Assembly (NCBI GenBank): GCA_007922195.1
Contig: ML682005.1
Span: 41,883,177 to 41,947,176 of the forward strand
Direction: 5' to 3'
DNA: 64,000 nt
Origin: Podocnemis expansa
Lineage: Eukaryota > Chordata > Testudines > Podocnemididae
The stretch's first letter is position 1; the number at the start of each line of letters is the position of its first letter. The notes beneath the pieces are model-generated. The model had not been told where the DNA came from and made no database searches. It worked only from the letters and a program-made list of their open reading frames with translations. Shown piece after piece: positions 36,501 through 48,500 of this stretch. Both the position numbers and the translations under genes were made by a program.

Positions 36501-39500
36501 TCCATGAAAGTCTCAGTTGTACTGATGCAAACTTTGGTGGAGATAATCTAGGTTTACACTGGTATAATAACCAAGAACAGAATTTGACCCATAATGTTAA
36601 ACACTAGATTTCACTTGCTTGACACATTGTGTCAGGGTAGTGGAGAAATCCATTGACATGCTTACCCCACAGCAATAATAGGCATGGACTGATAGAGGTT
36701 AGATTCAGAGTGAGATTTCATGGCATTTTAATGAATTATCCACCTGTCACCATTAATCAGACAGTGAAGTATTTAACATTTACACTCATGCATGTTACAT
36801 CTTATAATGCAATAAAACATGAGAGCAATCATGACAACTGCTGTATTCTATTATGCTGCAACAGCTCATAATTATTTATGATGCATCCTATAATTATGAT
36901 ACATGTCAGCTCAAATGCAAGAATGTTTTTGATGCTGTAGGAGTCACATCATATTAGTGTACATAAGGTTATTCCTGGCAGTGGACTTCTTTTATCCAAA
37001 ATGAGAATCATACTTCTGAGCTACTTGCCTAATGGTTAAGGTTTCCTCTTAAATCAGGCTTGTCCGACATGTGGCCCAGGGGCCAAAATCCAGCATGCCA
37101 TGGACTTTTATCCAGCCTGCCGAGTGCTGCTGCAAAAGCCTAGGAGCTAGGTCTATCTGGAATACTCTATATTGCTACATGAAGTGTGTGGGCAGACATT
37201 GACAATTTGTGCAAGCAAAAGCAATGCCAAATATCACACTAATCATTATTTTATTAAAGTTTATTAATAAAGATCAATTTGTATGTCTTATCTATCAAAA
37301 ATGTTCTCACCAGCCCCCCAACTGAGAAAAGAATTGCAGTGTGGCCCCTAACCCAAAAAGGTTGGACACCCCTGTCTGAAATCATTCACTTAAAAGCCGA
37401 ATTTTCCTCTTTGGATTTGCTGCTAAAATCCATTACTTTTGTGTCAGGTGCAGATCATTCAAATGAACTAAAGTAGTAGTAGTAGTAATAATAATAATAA
37501 TAATAAACAAATATCTCCTGTAACTGTGGTGCAGTCTCATTCAGCCTAATGCATGTATTTTTTTATTTTTTTGCAGCCCATTTGATGTTGAGGATTTGAC
37601 CCCATCTACAGGGAATGTGAGCAAAGCATCTGCTCTCCAAAGAAGGATGTCCATGTACAGCCAAGGCACACCAGAAACTCCTACCTTTAAGGACCACTCA
37701 TTCTTTGTAAGTTCTGTTTGGTGTCACATAGTTATGGAAGGAGATACTCACTGCCTCATCAATGTAGTAAATGCTTATTTGCTTTATCATTATACCCTTA
37801 TAAACTTCTTACTAAAAGTAACATACATCTAGCTAAAACAACAAGAGTCCTGTGGTACCTTTCTAGACTAACAGATTTCTTGGGGCATAAGCTTTCCTGG
37901 GTTCCAGCCCACTTTGTCAGATGCAACTGATGAAACTACAAGACTACTTGTTTTTGCTGTACACAGACTAACATGGCTACCCCTCTGGATACTTCTAGCT
38001 GTTCAGCTGAGAAGGAAGGTGTGCTTAGACTCCTGTAACCTTACAGTATAATACGGTCAGTTATTTTTTGTCTGTTTTTCTGCTGATGTGTATGTAGACT
38101 TTGTAAAATGTATAGTGAAAATTTCCAAAGGGGTAGCCATGTTAGTCTGTGTACAGCAAAGGCAATGAGTCCTGTGGCACCTTAAAGACTAACACTTCTT
38201 TAGGCATAAGCTTTTGTGGGCTCCAGCCCACAGCATCTGATGAAGTGGGTTGGAGCCCATGAAAGCTTATGCCCAAGGAAATCCGTTAGTCATTATAGTG
38301 CTACAGAACTCTTCTTGTTTTTGCTATAAAATGTATGTCTATTCTGTGATGGCAGTTTTAAAAGAATTAGAAATAATCTGAGTTTGTTTTAACTCTGGTT
38401 GAAATTCATCCTTGTGCAAAGGTCAAGGTTCTATTAAACTATATTTTCTATTTAAACTATGTTTTGGTGGATTAAGTAGAATTTAATTGGCCTAGAACTG
38501 AGGTGAATTCCACCCATAATCAATGTCTCAAAAGCTAGCCATTTACATGCTATTAACAATGATGCATTCAACTAATTCCTCCTTTTTTTTTTAACTGCTG
38601 AAGAAATGGCTTTATCCTCCACAAGACAAGCCGCAGTTGTCAATGTTAGATGTTCTGCAAGACACTTTCTTTGACAAGCTTCAGCGCAGTCGCTCTTTTA
38701 GTGATCTGCCATCTCTCAGGCTGAGGCCTAAAACAGGGCTAGAGCAATATGTGAGTTTTGCTGGAGGGAGAGTGGTGTGTGTATGTGTGGGTGATAAATT
38801 ATTGTTTTCAGTGCTCATGTGGCTGCCTCATTTCCATGCATGCTCTGTTTGATCTTTAGCATCGCAGCTCACCTAGTTTGCTGACTGATTGCAGGGGAGA
38901 CTATAAGTAGAAGCCTAACTCTGCTTGTTTGAAAGCCAATGGCAAAATTCCCATTGACTTCAATAGGATCAGGGTCACACCCACTATTGAGCGGAGATTC
39001 AGGTACAAGTGATAGTCAAACCGCCAGTTTTTAGGAATGCAAAGTTAGAGTGGTTGGTGTGCTACATTTTTGCTGTAATCTGATTTGCAGCACTGAAAGT
39101 TCAAAAATTTAGTCACATGCAAAAATGAAAAACATAAAACACATCTTCAAATATACTTAGCGCTAGAATGAAAGACACTAAAAACACTGAGCAAAAGTTC
39201 AGTAGAACTTTAGATGCTTTAATCTTATAAATGAAGACAATGTGTAAATTCTTACAGCTTTTCTCAGCAAATTGTCAGCAAAATATTAGTCACTTTTCAT
39301 TTTTGTTGTGTTCATACGTAAGTTGTGAGTGAGTTTGCTGTGCAATTCAAAATATTCAAGGGTAAGGACTATGTTATAAACTACAAGGGTTATACTGTAG
39401 GCTTCAATTTTTCCAAGCTGATGCCAAAGAGATCTGATATTTCCTATTTTGTTGTGATCTTTTTAGTGTTCTACTTCTCCTTTCCCAGTATCTACTTTAA

Positions 39501-42500
39501 AATTTTGTTACAATAACAGAATAACTTGTTTTAAAACTCCAGGGTAGCTTAAACATTTTTATAATGAAGAAAGCAGTAAAGACTATTTGTTTAATATCAA
39601 ATAATTTATACTAAAGGAGAGTTAAATGTGATATATCCATAAATTTTGCTCCTTTTTTCTGATGCCTTTTCTAACCAAAGTATTTTTTTTTTAATTCATT
39701 CTGATAAAGTTATCTAGTTAGATCTGCATGGCAGCTTTTGGCTCCTAAATTCTCCTTAAACTATAGGTGTGAAACTCCCATAGAGGTCAGTGAGCAAATG
39801 TGTAAAATATGAAGAATTGAGATCCATTGAACAGACCAAAACACAGAAAGTTCTGTGCATAGTGTATATACCCTACATTCTTCTACCTGCCAGTTTGTCA
39901 TAGAACCAGTGGAAACAGCATCATGCAAGTTCTTCTGTTATCTTTGATTTTCTCTGTGACCTATGTTCACCAGTTTTTCTTAGTGTAACAGCTACATTAA
40001 TTTTTTGTCAAAAGTGTTGCATGAGTGTGACCCTGAAAATATTAAACATTACATGAGCTAGTTACAGTGGTTTTGTGATTCTGGGATATTTTTATTGCTT
40101 TAGAAATGGGAAAAAAAAATCAGAGCAAACATTAAACTAGTACAGATTTGCACAAAAGAACTATAATATCACAAAGAACAGAGAAAAGATGTATGAAGTA
40201 GTAAATTGAATAATGCAAATTAAATTGCTGAGAATTAATCTGATTATACATATTTGGATCTTACTGCCTTCAGGTAGCACTCCCACTGACATGCACGGGA
40301 CATAGTCAGGCTATGCTAGGGCTGAATGTGTGAGGGGAAGGCAAGGAATACCTCTCTGCCTGCCTCCATTCCCCACAATCATGTGAAATGCATTCTTTAT
40401 TTTATTTTTACATTATCTTTGCAGTCCAATTTGCCAGATGATGTCTTTGAAAATGGGATGGCAGCCAGTGAGAAAAGACCCATATCTTTCAGTTTTGGTG
40501 ATATACCAAATGGGGATTGTGCCCCTCCACCAAGCACTGTAGATTCCTCCTCTGCTCTTGACAGTTCCAGTCCTGAAACTGCTGTCACACCTCCTGGGCA
40601 CAAGTCCTCAGAAAAACTAGCTATGGACAATTCCAGTACAAACTCATCCCTGGACTCTACACCTGAGTCAAAGGACTTGAGGTCACACCTGGAGCACAGA
40701 CCAGTAAACAAGAACAAGAAAGATTCAAGAATAGCTTCTGAAGTTCGCCAAAAGCCTGCAGAGCCTGGCAGTGGTAACCTGTTTGCAGATTCTAGTGTCA
40801 CAGTGTCACTTCTACAAGACACAGATGAAGTGTCAGAACTGAAACCTGTGGAATTGGACACCTATGAAGGGAACATCACCAAACAGCTGGTAAAAAGGCT
40901 CACCTCAGTAGAGGCTCCAGTGACACCTGAAAGGTTGCAATGTGAGGGGTCAATAAGTGGTGAATCAGAAGGTTACAAGTCTTATTTAGATGGAAGCATA
41001 GAAGATGCCTTTCAGGGGCTTCTCCTAGCACTTGAGCCCCATAAAGAGCAGTATAAAGAATTTCAGGACCTGGACCAAGAGGTGATGCATCTGGATAACA
41101 TCCTAAAAGTAAGTATTTTCAGAAAACGTCAACAAAGAAAATCTGAATGAGTGTGATCAGCCATCTTAATTGTAAACAACAAAGTACAACGTTTTCAGTT
41201 TGCTAGAAAGAGCTCATTTGGAAAATACTTAAAACCAGTTGATTTGCTCCAACTGTGATTGATCAACCACGTCTTTGGAGTGACAGTGTTTTAAGCTTTG
41301 TTTTGTTATTATTGCCTTAATTCTTGGGCAACTTGTATTTGTTTAACCAGACAGAAGCTGAAAAAATGAGCTACCCTATCAACAAATAATTGAATACATT
41401 TCCTCCACAGCAGAAATTACTGAGTAAAAATGTGACCTGTGTTATGCAGGAGGACAGATTGCAGCAGCAGTTAGTTTTATCTGTAAGAATCTATAGAGCA
41501 GATCCTCAGCTGTTATAAATCATGTCTCCATTGAAGTCAACAGAGCTCTGCAAGTTTATACTAACTGATTTTCTAGCCCTAATACTGTATAAGCACCTGT
41601 CAGGGATGGTTTAAGAGGGTACTTGGTCCTGACATGAGTGCAGGGGACTAGACTCAATGACCTTTCATGGTCCCTTCCAGTTTTTATGATTCTATGAGTG
41701 GTATTTTTAAAAAATGCCTGTATGGCTTAGGAGCACAAGTTCTACTGAAAGTCACTGAGACCTGTGCTTGTCAATCATGTAAGGGTGCATTTACAAAAAA
41801 GCCTACGTATCCAAATCATAGAAATGGAGGCCTGATAGAGAACTTGAGAGGTCTTCTATAGTTCATTCCCCTTCATTCAAAGCAGGATTAAGTAATGTTA
41901 TGAATCCTGTAATTAGCCTAAGAATGAAACGGAATATGTGACAGAAGCATAAAAAGGAAAAAGTGTTTTTATATATAAAAGTATGTAATAATGTCTTAAC
42001 CTTAGATTTGCTTCACAGGTCTTCACTAATTACTGTGACTCATGTTTCTCCCCCACAAGAAGATATTCATGATTCTTTATCATGAGGACAGAGTTAATTG
42101 GGAATAAATGATTTCAAATACTTCATATTCATATGCCAGGCAGTCTGTTGGAATGATTTGAGAAGAATTAGCCACATACTTGAATAAGAGCATAACTAGG
42201 GAAAGGAGGTTGCCCTGTTCTGGTATCATTTTAACACCTGTTTCCATTGGTATTTACAGCTACGCCATACTTTTCCAAATTAAGTGCTTATTTAACAGCC
42301 TGTTTCTCCTGCTCTGGCTCCCTGAACTAGTCCGGAAGTGGATTTGTACATGAGAGACTCCAAGTATCAGTTATTTTTGAACTTCCCAGCTGCTCTGCTG
42401 CTTGTGCAGATGAGGCCAGCTGTCAGAACAGTGCTGAGGCAGGAGAAAGCACTAATTTTCTCTCTGTGAAGCATATCACCCAAAGGAACAGAGGGGTTAT

Positions 42501-45500
42501 GCATGTGCAGGTGGGATGCTTGGACTCTTGAGACCACTTTGAGATCACCTTTCTCGCCATTCAACCTGTTAATTTGAGTTTGCTGGACTTCACATGCAAA
42601 AGTGTCAAGATGGAAGCTTATTCTAGCTGAAGAAAGCTTCTCTTGACTGTGTCAACAGGAAGAGGAAACTGGCAGTGCAGTTGCTTGCTATACTGTTGTT
42701 TTGTACAGGACAGGAAGCTATATTACTAGCCATCAAACGTTGAAGCTGACTGGAAGGCTGGATAGTACATACCTATCTCACAGGGGTGTTGTGAGGATTG
42801 TTTAATTCAAAGGCTGGTTAAGCATTAAAGTATAAGATACTATAAAAGCTAAGATATTGGTATTATGTACAAATGCAGAACTCCAAGTCATCCCAAACAG
42901 CAGGAAAGTTTGGGTTTGGAATTAGGTAGCTTACTTCTCACCAGTGTGCTAAGTCAGAACTCTGAATCAGCTTTTGGGAAGGTTCTGTTTTGGGACTATG
43001 CTTTCTAGCTCTGGGTCATCACTGATGATGATTAAGTATAGCTAAAACTGTAGAAATTGCTGTGCAAAACTGCTTCAGGATTTGAGCCTGATGTTTACTG
43101 ACTTAATATTCTGCTCTGGCAAGATGGGCCACACGAGCAAACCTCCGTGACCCTGCAGAGTCCCACTGACTTCAGCATGGCTCCATACAGGACATAAGGT
43201 GTGCCGCATGGAACTGCTATGCAGAACTGTGGCCTGACAGATTTCTTACAGAGGCCATGAAGGTTTACTCAAACTTTCTACCTTATTGTTCTGAGTTTCT
43301 CACTCAGTTCCTCCCCAATGATATAAAAAGAAGGCTTCTCCTCTGGTTACTCTACGATCTATAAAATTGCCTTCAGGAACCTCCTTGATACAAGTTTATC
43401 ATTAAAGAACATTGTATCCTGTGGTTTCCAGTACAATGAAATTTGATGGAGGACCATCTTGCTCTTCTCCTCCAGTCCTGTACAGTAATCTGCAGAGACA
43501 GAATCAAATTCATACGTGATTTATGCTCCATTCGAGTTACCCCAGGAATGAATTTGGTGCAGTTCAGCTTTTATGAATGCATGCAATTGCCTATAATTGC
43601 TACAAAAATATGAGCCGTACCATTTTCAACCTCCATATGTTGAGACTGTCCCCTTTAAGCCCATTGAAGGTCTTTTTTCTTGTAAGTAAAATGTTTGTTG
43701 TCATTGCTGTAGGACAGAATTGAACCCCAACCTTGACATTTTTTCAGCTTGGAACTTTTTTGTAGTGTTGGATGTACTTTTTATGAATATGAAGATTTGA
43801 AATTCATATAAACTAATAAAATGAAGTTTCAAAAATAAAGGGTATGAAAAGTTGAACACTTGTATTTTATCCTCTTATTTTTTCAGTGATTAAGCCTATT
43901 TTTGGTGTTCATTGGTTTGTTCTGCCTTTGCAGTGCAAGCCAGCAGTAACCCGAAGCAGGTCCTCCAGTTTCAGTCTAACAGTTGAAAGTGCTTTAGAAA
44001 GCTTTGATTTCCTGAACACCTCTGACTTTGATGATGAGGATGGTGGAGGTGATGAGGTTTGTAATGGTGGAGGAGGTGCTGACTCAGTCTTTTCAGACAC
44101 TGAGACTGAGAAGACTAGGTAAGTCCGTAGTGAAGGCCAACTTGCAGTTCTCAAATCAAGCTTCGCCTTCTACATTAGTTCTTTATCACTAACAAAGAAT
44201 CCTGGTGCACACATTATTCAAGGAAGATGAAACTAAATATTTAAGTTATAGATCAAAGGTTAACATACATGAAACAGTTAACAGTGGTTAATATATATAA
44301 AATTCTCCAACTGCAGGTTTCAATTTTTCTTCTTCTAACAGCTGCAATCTGTTCCTCTAAAAGAAGTGTAATAAATTATAGTGTGCTAAATAAAAATAAA
44401 TCAGTCAATGTCTGTGGGGCTTCTTCCTTGACATAAGTTTGGATCTGGTTTTACTTGATTTGGATTTAGTAACTAATTCCTCTGTGGTTCCCCTCTCCCC
44501 ATCTTTTCTCTCTAGCCCAATGAGTCTTTGCAGTGGATTAAGCTTGTCAGTACCAGTAACACAGGGCCAGATTTAAGCAGCATGGTGTAGGTTTCCTTTG
44601 GAATGTAAGAGTGATGAATGGTACTTTGTTCGTGGCCCTGTGTGTTGTGCTTCCTTCTTTCCTCATCGTCTCTGTGAAAAGAGAAGCAAGTGTGTGTGTG
44701 TGTGTGTTGTTATGTTATGTTCTGTCACATCACCTTGTGAAGCTGACTGTGTTTTTATCATTAGATAAATAAATAAATAAAATGTGATCCAAAACGTATA
44801 CACACTGTGAATAGATGACTGAAAAAAGTTCCGAGAGATACAGCAGTCTACTAAGAGGGAAGCTATTTTTCCCACTGCCCATCATGAAAGCCCATGTAAG
44901 GGCTTCTCAAGCACAAGCTATCACCATTCTACCACCCCAGAATTACCTCAGTGCATGCTCTCTCCTGCCCCAAAAAGGACTTGTGGAAATAAATAATTAT
45001 GTATATTACATTGCTTGCTAACCTAGACATTATAAGCATGATCCTGGCTGCTCCCAGTGAGATCATCACCACCACCACATGCAGAATTAGGCCTTAGAAA
45101 CACCATAGCAAGTTAGTTAAGTGAATTATCTTAAAAATTTCCTTTTTTTCCAACAAAGACTGTGGAAAGCAGTTTCCGCTCCTACTTGGATTTCCAGCAG
45201 ATTCTAATGCATGGGTCATTAGAGCATCCAACTAAAGCAGTGCAGGTGCTGTGATTTTTAAAACCTGTACATGTGTGAGCACATTGGAGATGAGACTAGG
45301 ATCCTACTTTTGAACCATGAGAGAACAGTGTTGTAACAACAAGAAAATGGAAATAATGATTTAAACACAGTAAGATAGTATTATCCTGTGGAAAAAAACA
45401 TGGTGAACTGTTTAAGGACACTGTGCCTAAAACAGCAGATGGAAACATCATATTTCTTACTCCAACTGTGTTCTCTTCTACTGACAATTAAATCAGGTAC

Positions 45501-48500
45501 CCACAAAACACTATTAAATTAGTTCCTAATGGTTTAATTTTTGAGAAACCACAAATCAATAATGCAGTTTAACCCAGAACAATCTGGCAAATAACACTGT
45601 CAGATGAAAAAATAACTAGTGCTAACAAGGGCAAATTTCAAAGACGACTTGGTGAGTTCTCGACAAAAGATGCATTGTTCTGGAGAAACAGACCACTGTG
45701 GAAGCAATTTGTCTCTTAAATATGTACAATCATTCCACATTCATTACACAGCGTTACTGCCAAGTTGAGATATGATGTATTCATTGAAAGGTTTTTGGCT
45801 TCTCAAGGGCTGTTTGGTTACAGATCACTGCTTTCAGCAATTCTTGTGCCTGATGTTAGTCATTTTGAGTTCACATGTGCTCTGTCTGCATAAGAAGAAA
45901 AGCAATTCCTTACCCAGCTTCCTGCATTAACAGTTACAGGTCAGAACACTCAGAAGCCAGAGGGCACAGCGAAGCTTTGACTGAAGACACAGGAGTCGGT
46001 ACCAGCATAGCTGGAAGTCCTCTACCATTGACTACAGGGAATGAAAGTCTTGATATCACCATAGTTAAGCATTTACAGTATTGTACACAGCTCATTCAGG
46101 TACAACTGCTGTTCTGGGTTATATTTTTAAAAGAATATTCCTAGATGTATTTGCATGTCCCAGCTACTTTGGGTTTAAAATTGGTGGATGACTGATTACT
46201 GGGGGAAAGCAAGGCAGGACCACTGCTAGACTGAACCAGTTAAAGAACTGGCTGACACCAAGAAAGCATCTTAAAATGTGGCTTTTCTAATATGCCTCAG
46301 TCATGACTTGCCTGACCTCTGTTATCCCAGTCCCGGCTCTCGTCTGAGCCAAATGCAAGACCTGCAACTACAGGGCAGTTTTGTGACGTGAACTACAGCT
46401 TTCCACTAAGGACAGTGCAGACCACTTCATTCAGTTACTCCTTAGACACAAATCCTGGCACTTCCACTGCTTCATGCTCAAAACTCCCACTGACTTTCAT
46501 TCTACATGCAGAGCAGTTGCAGGATCAAGCCCTGTTACCAGAGGCAAGTCCATTAATTCACTGTTTATTCTAGCTAAACCTCAGGCAGTTGGTAGTCAAC
46601 CAAGATATTTGTTAGTTAAAAGCAAGGGGTATTTTGGATATAAAAGCATTTAGATGAATCTTTAAATGCAGTAATTGTATTTAAAATGTTTCATTTGCTT
46701 TGGATTGTGTGTACATGCAGAGTCAAATGCATGGTCTGTGTGAAATAAGTCTGGATAGTTTATACATTTCAGGAGGTTTCCCTCCCTAACCCAGGGGTAT
46801 CGCTGGTGCCTGGCACACAGGGCATTTGCCCCGAGTCCCAGCGCCAGTGCCCTGAGTATCTGGGGCAGCCCCTGCATCTCCCAGGCCGGAGATCCGGGGC
46901 ATGGCTGCCGGCTGTGGTGGCTGCCTCTCCCAGCCGCGGCAGAGCCTGCAGCTCCCAGCCCCATCCCCATCCCCTGCCGGGAATTCAGGCTGGGCCACCT
47001 GCAGCAGTGCCAGCCTCTCCTGCCGCTTCCCCAGCCCCAGCCCCAGCCAGGGATCCAGGGCCAGGCACAAGGCAACAGGAGCCCGAGGCCGCATCGGGCC
47101 CCAGTGGAGAATCTGGGCTGTAGGGGATGGGCTGCGCCCATGCCCCGGGTCTTTCCCTGGGCAGCGATGCTGCTGCTCTAACCAAAGTAAAAATTTGTCC
47201 CTGGATTTTAAGTTTCCTGAAGGCTATCGCCTTTGGAGAACATCAGTGGTTTTTCTATTCTGTGGAAACATACTGCAGCCTCATTTGCTGCATTTGGCTC
47301 TTCACTCACAAATGTATTCAGTTAACATCTATTTTCAATAGCCACAAGCTCACTCCTACTATGGAAAGCAAGACCTTCTTCTGGCATCTTGCAGATTTAA
47401 ACAGCTAAATCCCAGTCCAGTAGTAAAAGGAGGCATATTGAGCACAATACAGAGTAACTATAAGAAATTCTGTGGGGTGCATATATCACACAAAAGAGCC
47501 TTAAACTCAATGAATCTATGGAAGGAGCTACAAGTAGGTGCCTAAATAAGTACCTTGGTATTTAAATGTGTATTTAGGTTCTTAGATATGGATTTGACCA
47601 TTTCAGAATATGACTTTCATCTATGCATAAAAATTGGGCCCATAAGAAACTCAATAACTGCGAAATGTAGAAGCATGTGAAGTTTTAAGGAGATACTATA
47701 CAACCAATTTATCACTACAGTTTAGATTAAAAATATCTGTATTCGAATCAGTTGATTTGAGCAAGGGGAAAAGTCCTCAAGGACTCTAAGTATGGTTCAG
47801 TAACTTTTTGTTTGTTTGTTTAACCCTTGTTCTGTTAGCAAATTGTGTTCTCCAGTAAAACTTCATTTGTTGTAAGAAACCTGCTGGATAAGCTGTCTAA
47901 GCAGATTGTAGTAGTTGAGAATCTTGCAGAGATCAGCAGTGAAAACATGGGGAACATCAGCTCTGTAACTGAAGGTAAGTAACGAGATGGGGGTTTGCTC
48001 TCTGGGTGTATGCGGGGACAAATGTACATGCAGAGGTTAAAGTATAATTTGAGGGGCCCCAGAACCTTCCTAATCTCTGGGCCTCCTTTCTGTATTGTCC
48101 AGGCCCCCTTCATGCATGTGTGGGCCCAATTTTTTGATTCTGAAACCTGGGCCCCAGAACTCTGGCCCATCAAATTTGTGGGCCCCAGAACTGCATTCCA
48201 GGGTGTTCCAGCTTATTTTAACCCCTGTGTATGTGTAAGTTGCCTTACTCAGGCATTTGTCTGATGTTCTAGTAAATTCCATTGCACTAAAGGTTCCCAA
48301 AGACAATTGCAAAGGGACACTATACCATCGTCTAATTGGTATCAGTCAACAGATGGTGACAAGAGACCTCATGCTGAATAAAGGTAGAATATCCAGAAAT
48401 GCAGGGAGAGAAGTGAGAGGGGCTCACTATATCCAAGCCTCTTTTCCTCAGCCACACACAAAAGCAGATGGTTGCTTTACTAAAGAGTACTGCCAAAACA

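Larger units (their letters stand above)
35698..40424 (+). other. RIPOR2: RIPOR2 introns 10-12
   Basis: Intron 10 (35698-37576) holds a CR1-like tail, a MIR tail and a hAT element. Intron 11 (37707-38603) holds two fold-back repeats only about 130 bp apart. Intron 12 (38751-40424) is AT-rich and shows no clear repeat apart from a short dispersed motif at 38925-38995. Confidence 0.8.
41109..47838 (+). other. RIPOR2: RIPOR2 introns 13-15
   Basis: Intron 13 (41109-43933) contains a CR1 tail (41600-41697) and a MIR tail (about 42765-42860). Intron 14 (44119-45933) holds a short TG microsatellite (44689-44708) and is otherwise unremarkable. Intron 15 (46100-47838) contains a GC-rich block (46785-47175). 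Confidence 0.8.

Noticed and set aside
38123..38325. tRNA-gene reading of the fold-back repeats
   Set aside because: tagccatgttagtct vaguely resembles an A box, but no cloverleaf or B box in the right place could be drawn.
46662..47341. Overlapping open frames of 100-159 codons on both strands
   Set aside because: Low-complexity GC-rich block inside intron 15; no recognisable product or splice structure.
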